NCBI RefSeq assembly: GCF_002115725.1
Contig: NZ_JFKD01000001.1
Span: 124,001-188,000, forward strand
DNA from: Marivita cryptomonadis
GTDB taxonomy: Bacteria > Pseudomonadota > Alphaproteobacteria > Rhodobacterales > Rhodobacteraceae
Length of the DNA stretch: 64,000 bases
Direction: 5' to 3'
The notes under the pieces were generated by a model that searched no databases, had not been told where the DNA came from, and saw only the letters and a list, made by a program, of their open reading frames with translations. A program made the translations under genes and the position numbers. This document shows positions 9,159-17,357 of the stretch, piece after piece (positions within the stretch are counted from its first letter, which is position 1; each line of letters starts with the position of its first letter).

Positions 9159-9758
9159 ATGGCAAATACTCCGCGTTTTTCCCTGAACCGCCGTCATTTT
9201 CTTGCCGGGACCGCTGCGCTTGTTGCGTCACCGGCTGTCGCGCAAGACGTCAATGACGGCTCTACGGTTGAGATCGAGCGTGATCTGTCTCAGGCCGTAC
9301 GGCGCAATGTTTCGAGCTTTCGGACGCTCGATTGGCAGCCGTATTTTAGCAACCTGAACAATGGCGCGATCCTTGTAGATATCGATTCGCGCGCGCTGCA
9401 TTACTGGGAAGAGAACGGGAATTACCGTCTTTACCCGTCATCGGTGCCGCTGACCGAGGACCTGACGCGTCGCGGTCGGACGCAGGTGACGTTCAAGGAT
9501 CCCGAGCCCGACTGGCGCCCAACGCCGTCGATGAAGATCCGCAACCCTGAATGGCCGGATTACGTCGGGCCGGGCCCAGACAATCCCCTTGGTACACGCG
9601 CTTTGCACCTGAGCTGGACGTATTATCGCATTCACGGAACGCATGACACGCGCAAGATCGGGCGTCGTTCTTCGAACGGCTGCATCGGGCTTTACAACGA
9701 GCATATCGAAGAACTTTACGAATTGGCGAAAGTTGGCACGCAGGTGTTGCTAATTTGA
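9159..9758 (+). CDS. Tat-exported L,D-transpeptidase (YkuD family)
   Basis: This 199-residue protein starts with a twin-arginine signal (SLNRRHFLAGTAALVASPAVAQ), so it should be exported folded by the Tat pathway. The YkuD domain ends with the catalytic block YRIHGTHD...RRSSNGCIGLYN, which supplies the invariant His, Gly and Cys. The mid-part (TRRGRTQVTFKDPEPDW) fits the ErfK/YbiS subgroup, which links peptidoglycan peptides or anchors proteins. It is separated from the divergent CAP gene by about 170 bases that can carry both promoters. Confidence 0.88.
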   Translation: MANTPRFSLNRRHFLAGTAALVASPAVAQDVNDGSTVEIERDLSQAVRRNVSSFRTLDWQPYFSNLNNGAILVDIDSRALHYWEENGNYRLYPSSVPLTEDLTRRGRTQVTFKDPEPDWRPTPSMKIRNPEWPDYVGPGPDNPLGTRALHLSWTYYRIHGTHDTRKIGRRSSNGCIGLYNEHIEELYELAKVGTQVLLI

Positions 9759-9905
9759 CGACATAGCGGTGAAGCCGGAAAGTTGTGCGATAAGATAGGT
9801 TTGCATTTGGCACGATATACTGGTTAGAGAGTCTTACGAGGTAAGTCTTGGGTGCCTGTCGTGTGATGCTATTGCGCGCCGACATGCAAATATCTGGAGG
9901 TTAAT

Positions 9906-10097
9906 ATGAAGAAACTCGTTCTCGCCGCTGCGTTCGCTGGTGCTGCTTCGACAGCAATGGCCGGTTCTTACGCAAAAGACGACGTGATGATGGAGCCGGT
10001 AGTTGTGGTTGAAGAAGCCGCAGCAAGCTCCTCGTCCGCAGGTCTCATCATCCCGCTGGTCGTTATCGCCCTGCTGGCTGCTGCAGCTGCTGACTAA
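9906..10097 (+). CDS. Small exported membrane protein of unknown function (63 aa)
   Basis: A good ribosome site (TCTGGAGG, nine bases before the ATG) starts a 63-residue protein. Residues 1-19 form a cleavable signal peptide ending in STAMA. An acidic valine-rich stretch, a serine run (AAASSSSAG) and one hydrophobic helix (LIIPLVVIALLAAAAA) follow. A very strong terminator sits right behind it, so it is a complete single-gene unit. I do not recognise a domain. I recall similar short proteins in other Roseobacter genomes, but the function is not known to me. Confidence 0.75.
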   Translation: MKKLVLAAAFAGAASTAMAGSYAKDDVMMEPVVVVEEAAASSSSAGLIIPLVVIALLAAAAAD

Positions 10098-10120
10098 TCC
10101 ACGTCGGATTGTCTAAACGA

Positions 10121-10150
10121 AAAAGGCGGTGCATGTGCACCGCCTTTTTT
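10121..10150. terminator. Strong rho-independent terminator, bidirectional
   Basis: A near-perfect palindrome, AAAAGGCGGTGCA at 10121-10133 pairing with 10136-10148, is flanked by A and T runs on both sides. It can end the small membrane protein gene on the plus strand and hemH on the minus strand. Confidence 0.9.
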
Positions 10151-10177
10151 GTTGCCTGGCAGGTGGCAAGACGGTCA

Positions 10178-11242
10178 TCAGTCAAGCCAACCATTCAGAT
10201 TCTCTTCGATCACTGCAGACAGTGCCGCGATATGGGCATCGTCATCGTTGAGGCACGGGATATAGGTGAAATGCTCCCCACCAGCTTCTTCAAAGCTTTC
10301 CTTGATCTCTTCGTTGATTTCTTCCAGCGTTTCGATGCAGTCGGCTGAAAACGCAGGCGCACAGACAGCAATGTTCTTCTTGCCGTCTTCCTCGGCCAGA
10401 CGCGCGACCTCTTCCACGGTGTAGGGCTTGAGCCATTCTTCTGGGCCGAATTTCGACTGGAAGGTCGTCTTGATCTCGGAATCTTCCCAGCCCAGGCGTT
10501 CCTTCAGGAGACGTGTCGTTTTCTGGCACTGGCAATGGTACGGATCACCTTCCATCAGGTAGCGCTTGGGCACCCCGTGATAGGAGCAAACAAGGATATC
10601 GGGGCGTTTCTCGAGCTTGTCGTAGGCGCGTTCGATGGATTGCGCCAAGGCTTCGATATACATCGGGTGCTGATAGTAGGGATCGACCGTGCGTGCGGTG
10701 GGTTGCCACTTTTCATCCATCAGGGCGCGGAAGAACTGGTCGTTCGCGGTCGCTGATGTGGCCCCCGCATAGTGCGGATAAAGCGGGAAAAACAGTATCT
10801 TGCGGCAGCCGGCCTCGACCATCGCGCGGACTTTGGATTTTGTGGACGGGTTGCCATAGCGCATGCAGAAATCAACCATGACCTGATCGCCGTACCGATC
10901 CTGCATCGACTTGGTGATTTTCGCGGTCTGATCTTTGGTGATCGTCATCAACGGGCTTTCGCCCTGATCTTCGTTCCAGATCGACTTATAGGCTTCGCCC
11001 GAGCTGAAGGGTCGCTTGGTCAGGATGATCAGCTGCAGCAACGGTTGCCACAGCCAAGGGCTATAGTCGATCACGCGGCGGTCCGACAGGAACTCGTTGA
11101 GATATCGGCGCATTGGCCAGTACGAGTAGTGATCCGGCGTGCCAAGATTGGCCAGAAGAATCCCGACACGTTCCGCAGACACCTTAGGGTGGTCTGTCGG
11201 GGCGTGGGTCGGGCGTTGAGCTGTTTTTGTCGCGTCCAACAT
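10178..11242 (-). CDS. hemH: Ferrochelatase
   Basis: This 354-residue enzyme inserts Fe(II) into protoporphyrin IX, the last step of protoheme synthesis. Visible family signatures are VGILLANLGTPDHYSYWPMRRYL near the N-terminus (residues 26-48), the central SYHGVPKRYLMEGDPY with the active-site histidine, and CAPAFSADCIETLEEI near the C-terminus with the conserved FSADC-ETLEE pattern. The length is normal. A possible start signal, AAGGA, lies about 10 bases before the ATG. It lies 56 bases after the minus-strand methyltransferase gene and may share its transcript. Confidence 0.95.
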   Translation of the reverse strand: MLDATKTAQRPTHAPTDHPKVSAERVGILLANLGTPDHYSYWPMRRYLNEFLSDRRVIDYSPWLWQPLLQLIILTKRPFSSGEAYKSIWNEDQGESPLMTITKDQTAKITKSMQDRYGDQVMVDFCMRYGNPSTKSKVRAMVEAGCRKILFFPLYPHYAGATSATANDQFFRALMDEKWQPTARTVDPYYQHPMYIEALAQSIERAYDKLEKRPDILVCSYHGVPKRYLMEGDPYHCQCQKTTRLLKERLGWEDSEIKTTFQSKFGPEEWLKPYTVEEVARLAEEDGKKNIAVCAPAFSADCIETLEEINEEIKESFEEAGGEHFTYIPCLNDDDAHIAALSAVIEENLNGWLD

Positions 11243-11298
11243 CGGGCCTGCATCCTTAACTTCGTTTAGCGGGCTAACTAACCTCTATACCGGTCAGG

Positions 11299-12120
11299 TC
11301 AATCTTTGAGCGGTGTTTCCACCGTGTTCAATGCGTCGGCCAGCCGTTGCGCCGCAGATCCGGGTCGCAAAGGCTGCGGTTGAGAGGAATCGGGGGACCA
11401 ACCGGTGAGGGTGATTAGTTCGAAAGTTGCTGCGATCCGGCCTGTGCCGTCTGAGTAGGCCTCTGCGTAAAGCTCCATTGCACGCAGGAATACGCTCTTG
11501 CGTGTCGCGCGTCTGAGTCGGGAAGTCATGGCATTGGTTTCGCCCATTGCGCGTAGATCGTGCATCAGGTGCAGAGGCGTTGCATAGCTGGTTCTGAGAA
11601 CGGCACTGTCGGCGACGGGCAAGGCCAGACCCGCACGCTGCAACAGGGCACCCAGATCGCGAATCTCTCCCATTGGGGCAATGCGGGGGGACAACCCGCC
11701 GGTGATCTCAATTTCGGCCTGTCCAAGAGCGGCGCGCAATTCGTGAAGTGTCTGCCCCCCAAGTGCCACCACGAGCAGCAAGCCATCCGGTTTCAGGGCG
11801 CGACGACATTGGATGAGTTGTCCGACAGGATCATTCGCCCAATGCAAAGTCATCGCATGCACGATCAGGTCGTGTGCGGATTCTGTCAGGTCGAGAACGT
11901 CATCATCAGAGACGAGATGCGCATTAGGGAAGGCACTTTCCCAAAGGTCGGGGAAAGGTGTCACGATGGCTGGTGCCGTAAAGGATTTGTTAACCAATGC
12001 GAGCCGATCCTGCACATCGGCAAGCGCCTCCTGATGCAGAAAAAGTGCCGGGGATCTCCGTGCGCGGTCACGATGACGCGCCAAGGCAAGCCGGTCGGTT
12101 AGAGCGGGAATTTCAGACAT
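11299..12120 (-). CDS. BioC/NDUFAF5-like SAM-methyltransferase-fold protein
   Basis: From ATG 12120 (MSEIPALTDR) the product is 273 residues. It resembles the BioC/NDUFAF5 group, with an N-terminal basic helix (LARHRDRARRSPALFLHQEA), a middle strand DLIVHAMTLHWANDPVG, the post-motif RRALKPDGLLLVVALGG and a C-terminal GRIAATFELITLTGW. NDUFAF5 relatives assist respiratory complex I assembly. Oddly, the glycine-rich SAM-binding motif I (hhDxGxGxG) is not visible where expected; that segment reads TAPAIVTPFPDLWESAF. The protein may bind SAM differently or not act as a methyltransferase. Its start lies 14 bases from the divergent comF start. Confidence 0.7.
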   Translation of the reverse strand: MSEIPALTDRLALARHRDRARRSPALFLHQEALADVQDRLALVNKSFTAPAIVTPFPDLWESAFPNAHLVSDDDVLDLTESAHDLIVHAMTLHWANDPVGQLIQCRRALKPDGLLLVVALGGQTLHELRAALGQAEIEITGGLSPRIAPMGEIRDLGALLQRAGLALPVADSAVLRTSYATPLHLMHDLRAMGETNAMTSRLRRATRKSVFLRAMELYAEAYSDGTGRIAATFELITLTGWSPDSSQPQPLRPGSAAQRLADALNTVETPLKD

Positions 12121-12134
12121 GAACGGCAGATAGG

Positions 12135-12863
12135 ATGCTGCGGACTGGATTGCAAACCGCACTGCGCATGATTTACCCGCCGCGCTGTCTTGGCTGCGGT
12201 GGGCTGGTCGATCAGGATCACGGCCTTTGTGCGACCTGTTTCGCCGAGACACCCTTTATCTCAGGTCTGGTCTGCGATTTGTGTGGCATCACGTTGCCCG
12301 GTAATTCCGACATCGCGGTGCATTGCGACGACTGCTTGTCTATTGGACGCCCTTGGTCTCAAGGCCGCGCACCGTTGCGATACGAAGGTGTGGCCCGCAA
12401 GCTGGTTCTTGGGCTCAAACATGGGGATCGGCACGAGATCGTGGGTATGGCTGCAGATTGGATGGTGGGCGCCTGCCCGCCTGATGTGCCCAACGATGCC
12501 ATCGTGCTACCCGTGCCTTTGCATCTTTTTCGACTGGTTTCACGTCGGTACAACCAATCTGCACTTCTGGCTCAGGCGATGGCCAATCGGATGGGTCTTG
12601 AGTTTTGCCCGGACAGTCTTGTCCGGCAGCGGCGCACCGTATCACTTGACGGAAAGTCGCGAGATGCGCGCTTTGCAGAGTTGGCAGATGCCATCGCTGT
12701 TCGGTCCAGTAAGGTGGGGCAGCTTCGAAATCGCCCGATTTTGCTGGTGGATGACGTGATGACGTCTGGTGCCACCTTGGCTGCCTGTGCACAGGCCTGT
12801 CATGATGCACAGTCCCGAGAGATTTATGTCGTGGTTCTGGCACGCGTTGCAAAGGCTGCTTAA
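12135..12863 (+). CDS. comF: ComF-family phosphoribosyltransferase-like protein
   Basis: This 242-residue protein starts with a ComF-type N-terminus (ALRMIYPPRCLGCGG) and two cysteine pairs that can bind zinc (CLGCG, CATC, CDLCG, HCDDC; residues about 18-70). A type I phosphoribosyltransferase domain follows with the PRPP loop ILLVDDVMTSGATLAAC near residue 199. ComF proteins are linked to DNA uptake and processing of incoming single-stranded DNA in competent bacteria, though their reaction is not settled. The glutaredoxin gene follows 30 bases downstream. The promoter must lie partly inside the divergent methyltransferase gene. Confidence 0.88.
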   Translation: MLRTGLQTALRMIYPPRCLGCGGLVDQDHGLCATCFAETPFISGLVCDLCGITLPGNSDIAVHCDDCLSIGRPWSQGRAPLRYEGVARKLVLGLKHGDRHEIVGMAADWMVGACPPDVPNDAIVLPVPLHLFRLVSRRYNQSALLAQAMANRMGLEFCPDSLVRQRRTVSLDGKSRDARFAELADAIAVRSSKVGQLRNRPILLVDDVMTSGATLAACAQACHDAQSREIYVVVLARVAKAA

Positions 12864-12893
12864 ATCCCTGACAAACACTCAAGGGGACACACA

Positions 12894-13151
12894 ATGCCAC
12901 AGATTGAAATCTACACTTCACCTCTTTGCGGATTCTGCCACGCGGCCAAGAGGCTTTTGACTCAAAAGGGCGCGACCTTCACCGAGATCGACGTGCTTGC
13001 TAATCCGGATCGCAAGCCCGAGATGATCCAGCGCGCCAACGGAGGTCGAACCGTGCCGCAGATTTTCATAGGGGAAACCCATGTCGGCGGGTGCGATGAT
13101 CTCTATGCACTGGACAGGACGGGCAAGCTCGATCCGCTGCTGGCGGCCTGA
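12894..13151 (+). CDS. grxC: Glutaredoxin 3
   Basis: This 85-residue monothiol/dithiol-disulfide reductase has the redox site CGFC (SPLCGFCHAAK, residues about 9-19), the TVPQIFI cis-proline motif and the glutathione-binding GGCDDLYAL. It uses glutathione to reduce disulfides in the cytoplasm. It lies between comF and a nitrilase-family gene; the TGATG junction with the next gene shows coupling. Confidence 0.95.
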   Translation: MPQIEIYTSPLCGFCHAAKRLLTQKGATFTEIDVLANPDRKPEMIQRANGGRTVPQIFIGETHVGGCDDLYALDRTGKLDPLLAA

Positions 13152-13987
13152 TGCCCATGCGCGCCGCGCTGCTTCAACTGACATCCTCGGATGACCCAAT
13201 TGCCAATCTACAGGTCACCACTGGACTGGTCCGCGCCGCGGCCAAGGATGGCGCAGACTTCATCCTCACGCCGGAAGTGACCAATTGTATCAGCAACAGC
13301 CGCAGTCATCAGCGCAGCGTTCTGATGCATCAAGAAGATGACCCGACGCTTGCTGGCTTGCGGAACGAGGCCGCGCGTTTGGGTGTTTGGATTCTGATCG
13401 GATCGCTTGCGCTCAAGGCCGAGCCGCCGGAGGAGAGATTTGCGAACCGGTCTTTTCTGATCGCGCCTGATGGTTCGATTGCTGCTCAATATGACAAGCT
13501 GCATATGTTCGACGTGCAGGTCACGGAAACCGAGACGTTTCGTGAATCGGCAGGATTTGCACCAGGCAATCGTGCGGTGTTGGCCAAGACGCCCTTTGGC
13601 ACTGTTGGCCTGACGGTATGCTATGACGTGCGCTTTCCCAGCCTTCACCGTGCTTTGGCACAGGCAGGAGCAGATATCCTGACGGTACCTGCTGCATTTT
13701 CTCCCGCTACGGGGCCAATGCACTGGGAGCCGTTGTTGCGTGCTAGGGCGATCGAAACAGGGTGTTTCGTTCTTGCACCGGCGCAGGTTGGACAGCATTC
13801 GGTCAGCACGGGCAAACCCCGCACAACACATGGGCATTCCCTTGCGGTTTCGCCTTGGGGCGAGGTGCTTTTGGATGCCGGGCAGCAGCCAGGGGTGCAT
13901 CTTGTTGACCTTGATATGACCCACGTGGCACAAGCACGACATAAAATTCCGTCTTTACAGCATGATAGAGAATTCTCTGGTCCTTGA
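13151..13987 (+). CDS. Carbon-nitrogen hydrolase (nitrilase superfamily, Nit1/Nit2-like amidase)
   Basis: This 278-residue hydrolase has the nitrilase Glu-Lys-Cys triad: Glu in ILTPEVTN (residue about 40), Lys in QYDKLHMFDV and Cys in GLTVCYDVRFPSLHR. The DVRFP and DKLHMFD context matches the Nit/omega-amidase branch, which hydrolyses deaminated glutathione or alpha-keto amides. That would fit its coupling to glutaredoxin: its ATG shares a base with the grxC stop. The exact substrate is inferred. It ends overlapping the MarR gene start. Confidence 0.88.
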   Translation: MPMRAALLQLTSSDDPIANLQVTTGLVRAAAKDGADFILTPEVTNCISNSRSHQRSVLMHQEDDPTLAGLRNEAARLGVWILIGSLALKAEPPEERFANRSFLIAPDGSIAAQYDKLHMFDVQVTETETFRESAGFAPGNRAVLAKTPFGTVGLTVCYDVRFPSLHRALAQAGADILTVPAAFSPATGPMHWEPLLRARAIETGCFVLAPAQVGQHSVSTGKPRTTHGHSLAVSPWGEVLLDAGQQPGVHLVDLDMTHVAQARHKIPSLQHDREFSGP

Positions 13988-14436
13988 TGAATGACAGCAG
14001 CCCCCTTGCCATTTCGCTTTTCAGCGAATTGCTGACCGCAGACCAGTTGCTGCGGAACCGGCTGACGCGCGTTTTGCCAAACAAAATGGAAATTTCGCAT
14101 TTCTCGGTGTTGAATCAATTGGCGCGGGGCGGGTCTGAGAAAACACCTGCGCAACTGGCCAAGACCTTTCACGTAACGCGAGGCGCAATGACCAACACCT
14201 TGGGCAAGCTTGAGGCTGCGGGATATGTACACATTCGTCCCGATTGGGATGATGCGCGCCGCAAGCAAGTGTCGATCAGCCCTGCCGGTCTGTCGGCGCG
14301 GGATGCTGCCATTGCGGCGATCACCCCCCTGATCAACGAGATGGTCAAGGAACTGGGCGAGACCAAGGTGCGCGCGGCAATCCCTGTGCTGCGGGAGTTG
14401 CGTGTGAAGCTCGAGGAGCCGGACAGTCGAAGCTAG
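13987..14436 (+). CDS. MarR-family transcriptional regulator
   Basis: The ATG at 13987 shares one base with the stop of the amidase gene (TGATG). The 149-residue product is a winged-helix MarR repressor. The recognition region is TPAQLAKTFHVTRGAMTNTLGKLEAAGYVHIRPD, with the wing DDARRKQVSISPAG, between dimerisation helices. MarR proteins usually respond to small phenolic or oxidising ligands. Its place at the end of the grxC-amidase transcript suggests it may control that operon or its own. A palindromic hairpin follows the stop. Confidence 0.88.
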   Translation: MNDSSPLAISLFSELLTADQLLRNRLTRVLPNKMEISHFSVLNQLARGGSEKTPAQLAKTFHVTRGAMTNTLGKLEAAGYVHIRPDWDDARRKQVSISPAGLSARDAAIAAITPLINEMVKELGETKVRAAIPVLRELRVKLEEPDSRS

Positions 14437-14441
14437 GCGCT

Positions 14442-14461
14442 AAGGCCCTTCGAAGGGCCTT
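14442..14461 (+). terminator. Hairpin after the marR-like gene
   Basis: AAGGCCCTTCGAAGGGCCTT at 14442-14461 is a perfect 20-base palindrome six bases after the stop. The T run is poor, so it may work as a weak terminator, possibly for both this gene and the convergent ubiG. Confidence 0.55.
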
Positions 14462-14513
14462 GGGCGCGTTGTTTCAAAACCATGTCGTAAGCGTGTTTGG
14501 ACACGCTTGACCG

Positions 14514-15251
14514 TCACGCTGGGTTCAGCGCCGTGGTCACATAGTTCACGCTCAGGTCGCGGTCGGACAGGCGCCACTTCCATGACACCGGGTTGAATTG
14601 AAATCCCTTGCGGTCCACGGGGTCGAGTCCGGCTTGCCGCAGCATGCCGTACAATTCGTCGGGCGTGATGAACTTCGCCCAGTCATGTGTCCCTTTTGGA
14701 AGCCAGCGCATGATGAATTCGGCCCCGACGATGGCTGCACCAAAGCTCTTGGTGGTGCGATTGAGCGTCGAACACACGTGAAGCCCACCGGGTTTCAACA
14801 AGCGCTGGCACGCCGCAAGAAAGACAAGCGGATCAGCGACGTGTTCTACCACTTCCATTGTCAGAACCACGTCGAACTCTTCGTGTGATTCTGCGACAGC
14901 TTCGGCCGTGGTGTGGCGGTAGTCGATCGTCAGCCCGGATTGTTTTGCGTGAGCCTGCGCCACAGGGATATTACTGCCTCCTGCATCAATACCCACAACG
15001 GTCGCACCCAGCCGCGCCATGGGTTCGCACAACAGACCCCCACCACAGCCAATATCCAGTATGCGCAGCCCTGCAAATGGCTTGGCTTGTGCGAGGTCTC
15101 GGTCGAATTCAACGGCAATCTGTGCAGTGATATAATCTAGCCGAATAGGGTTCATCATGTGCAGGGGTTTGAACTTGCCGTTCGGATCCCACCATTCAGC
15201 AGCCATTGCTTCGAACTTGGCGATTTCAGACGGATCGACGGTTGTCGTCAT
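14514..15251 (-). CDS. ubiG: 3-demethylubiquinol/2-polyprenyl-6-hydroxyphenol O-methyltransferase
   Basis: From ATG 15251 ([23 protein letters not shown]) the product is 245 residues. It has the UbiG start motif [17 protein letters not shown] motif [21 protein letters not shown], and the UbiG-type [14 protein letters not shown] and [14 protein letters not shown]. It performs the two O-methylations of ubiquinone synthesis at the inner membrane. The frame is open far upstream, but the conserved N-terminus fixes this start. It is divergent from the proline iminopeptidase with 56 bases between starts. Confidence 0.96.
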   Translation of the reverse strand: MTTTVDPSEIAKFEAMAAEWWDPNGKFKPLHMMNPIRLDYITAQIAVEFDRDLAQAKPFAGLRILDIGCGGGLLCEPMARLGATVVGIDAGGSNIPVAQAHAKQSGLTIDYRHTTAEAVAESHEEFDVVLTMEVVEHVADPLVFLAACQRLLKPGGLHVCSTLNRTTKSFGAAIVGAEFIMRWLPKGTHDWAKFITPDELYGMLRQAGLDPVDRKGFQFNPVSWKWRLSDRDLSVNYVTTALNPA

Positions 15252-15307
15252 GGTCACGAGACATTTCCCCATGGTCTTTTGGTAATTGCTGCCAATATAG
15301 AGTGGGT

Positions 15308-16279
15308 ATGGACAAATTCCCGAGCCAAAAGCGCGCAGTGCAGTATCTTTACCCACCCATTGACCCCTTCGACCAGCGCATGTTGTCGGTGGGGGAGGGT
15401 CACAGCGTTTATATGGAACAATGCGGCGCTGAGGACGGCATTCCTGTGATTGTCCTTCACGGTGGGCCCGGTGGTGGCTGCAGCCCGTCGATGCGGCGTT
15501 ATTTCGACCCCAAGGTGTACCGCGTCGTTCTGTTTGATCAGCGCGGCTGCGGGCGGTCGCGGCCACATGCCAGCGTCAGCAACAACACGACATGGGATCT
15601 TGTCGCCGATATTGAACTGATCCGCGAAACGCTGGGTATTGACCAGTTTATCGTCTTTGGCGGCAGTTGGGGGGCAACGCTTGCTCTTGTTTACGGGATC
15701 AGCCACCCGGACCGCGTGCGCCATCTGGTTCTGCGCGGTGTGTTCACGATGACCAAGGCCGAGTTGGACTGGTTCTATGGCGGGGGAGCTGGACAATTCT
15801 GGCCCGAAACCTGGGCGCGTTTTGTCGACATGATCCCCGAGGACGAACGAGATGATTTGATCGCGGCGTATCACCGAAGGCTCTTTTGTGGAGACCTGCG
15901 CACAGAAACACGGTTTGCACGGGCGTGGTCGGCTTGGGAGAACGCGCTCGCCTCGGTCTATTCCAGCGGATCGGGCAGCGAGTCTCCCGGTGATTACGCG
16001 CGGGCCTTTGCGCGATTGGAAAACCATTACTTCATCAACAATGGCTTTCTTCAAGAAGACGGTTGGATTCTGAACAACATGGACCGTCTATCGGGCATTC
16101 CCGGCGCGATTGTTCAAGGCCGGTACGACATGATCTGTCCCCCCGTTCGGGCATGGGAATTGGCGCGGGCTTGGCCCGAGTGTGACCTGCGCATGGTCCG
16201 CAATGCCGGTCATGCCTTGTCTGAACCGGGTATCAGTGCCGAATTGGTAAGAATTATGGACGGAATCTCAACATCTTAG
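15308..16279 (+). CDS. pip: Proline iminopeptidase
   Basis: From ATG 15308 ([22 protein letters not shown]) the product is 323 residues. It is an alpha/beta hydrolase of peptidase family S33 with oxyanion-site [16 protein letters not shown], the nucleophile elbow GGSWGAT (Ser near residue 118), the late Asp in [11 protein letters not shown] and the His in NAGHAL. It releases N-terminal proline from small peptides in the cytoplasm. The downstream genes encode a peptide-type ABC importer, so uptake and trimming of peptides may be linked. Confidence 0.94.
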   Translation: MDKFPSQKRAVQYLYPPIDPFDQRMLSVGEGHSVYMEQCGAEDGIPVIVLHGGPGGGCSPSMRRYFDPKVYRVVLFDQRGCGRSRPHASVSNNTTWDLVADIELIRETLGIDQFIVFGGSWGATLALVYGISHPDRVRHLVLRGVFTMTKAELDWFYGGGAGQFWPETWARFVDMIPEDERDDLIAAYHRRLFCGDLRTETRFARAWSAWENALASVYSSGSGSESPGDYARAFARLENHYFINNGFLQEDGWILNNMDRLSGIPGAIVQGRYDMICPPVRAWELARAWPECDLRMVRNAGHALSEPGISAELVRIMDGISTS

Positions 16280-16361
16280 CATTTGATCGCTATTAGATGT
16301 TTACACAAGGCCCGCTCTTGTTAACGTATGCAAACGACGGGAACCAAGGTTAAGCCACAAG

Positions 16362-17357
16362 TTGCAATCTGTCTTTCGCATCATTCTTCAGCGGCTTGCG
16401 CTCGGGTTGCTCACGCTTTTCGTCGTATCCATCGTCATATTCACAGCGGTCAACATGCTGCCGGGCGACTTTGCGCAGGCGATTCTGGGGCAGGGCGCAA
16501 CGCCGGATGCGGTGGAAGCGATCCGCCGCGACCTTGGCCTCGATCAGCCGCCGATCACGCGCTATTTCCAATGGCTTGGCAGCGCTGTGCAGGGCGATTT
16601 GGGCAATTCCTTTGCGCAAGCGAATTTTGCCAGTTTTGTTGGCGCGGACAGCGGCGTGCGCACCACCGTCGCGCAGCAGATCGCGCCGCGTTTTGCCAAC
16701 ACCATGTTCCTTGCTGCGGTCACCGCCTGCATCGCTGTTCCGGTTTCGCTTGTGTTGGGCATTCTCGCCGCGCTGTTCCGCAATTCGGTCTTTGACCGCG
16801 CGACCAATGTCACCACACTGACCTCAATCTCGTCGCCCGAGTTCTTTCTGGCCTACGTGTTGATCCTTTTTCTTGCTGTGCTGAACCCGGTGCTGCCATC
16901 ATTGTCCAATATCTTTGAGGGCATGTCGTTCGGAGAGCGGCTGGAAAAGACGCTGTTGCCCGCTTTGACGCTGACGCTTGTTGTGACTGCGCACATGATG
17001 CGGATGACGCGAGCTGCGATCATCAACCTTCTGGCCTCGCCTTATATCGAGATGGCGCGGCTCAAGGGGATGTCGCCGATGCGGGTGATCGTGAAGCACG
17101 CGTTGCCCAACGCCCTTGCACCAATCATCAATGTCGTGGCGCTCAATCTTGCTTACCTGATTACCGGAGTGGTCGTGGTCGAAGTGGTCTTCGTCTACCC
17201 CGGCATCGGTCAGCTGTTCGTGGACAGTGTGAAAATCCGTGACATTCCAGTGGTGCAGGCCTGCTGCCTGATCTTTGCCGCGGCCTACATCCTGCTGAAT
17301 CTGACGGCGGACATCATGTCAATTCTGTCCAACCCACGTCTGAGGCATCCGAAATGA
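16362..17357 (+). CDS. ABC transporter permease, dipeptide/oligopeptide type (DppB-like)
   Basis: This 331-residue membrane protein has a DppB/OppB-type start (QSVFRIILQRLALGLLTLFVVSIVIF), the periplasmic LPGDFAQAILGQG segment, and the EAA loop near ARLKGMSPMRVIVKHALPNALAPI. The C-terminus is the usual VFVYPGIGQLFVDSVKIRDIP. No ATG or GTG is available in frame nearby, so a TTG at 16362 is the likely start, with AAGG about 12 bases upstream. It forms the channel of an importer with the next gene, whose ATG overlaps this stop (ATGA). Confidence 0.9.
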   Translation: MQSVFRIILQRLALGLLTLFVVSIVIFTAVNMLPGDFAQAILGQGATPDAVEAIRRDLGLDQPPITRYFQWLGSAVQGDLGNSFAQANFASFVGADSGVRTTVAQQIAPRFANTMFLAAVTACIAVPVSLVLGILAALFRNSVFDRATNVTTLTSISSPEFFLAYVLILFLAVLNPVLPSLSNIFEGMSFGERLEKTLLPALTLTLVVTAHMMRMTRAAIINLLASPYIEMARLKGMSPMRVIVKHALPNALAPIINVVALNLAYLITGVVVVEVVFVYPGIGQLFVDSVKIRDIPVVQACCLIFAAAYILLNLTADIMSILSNPRLRHPK

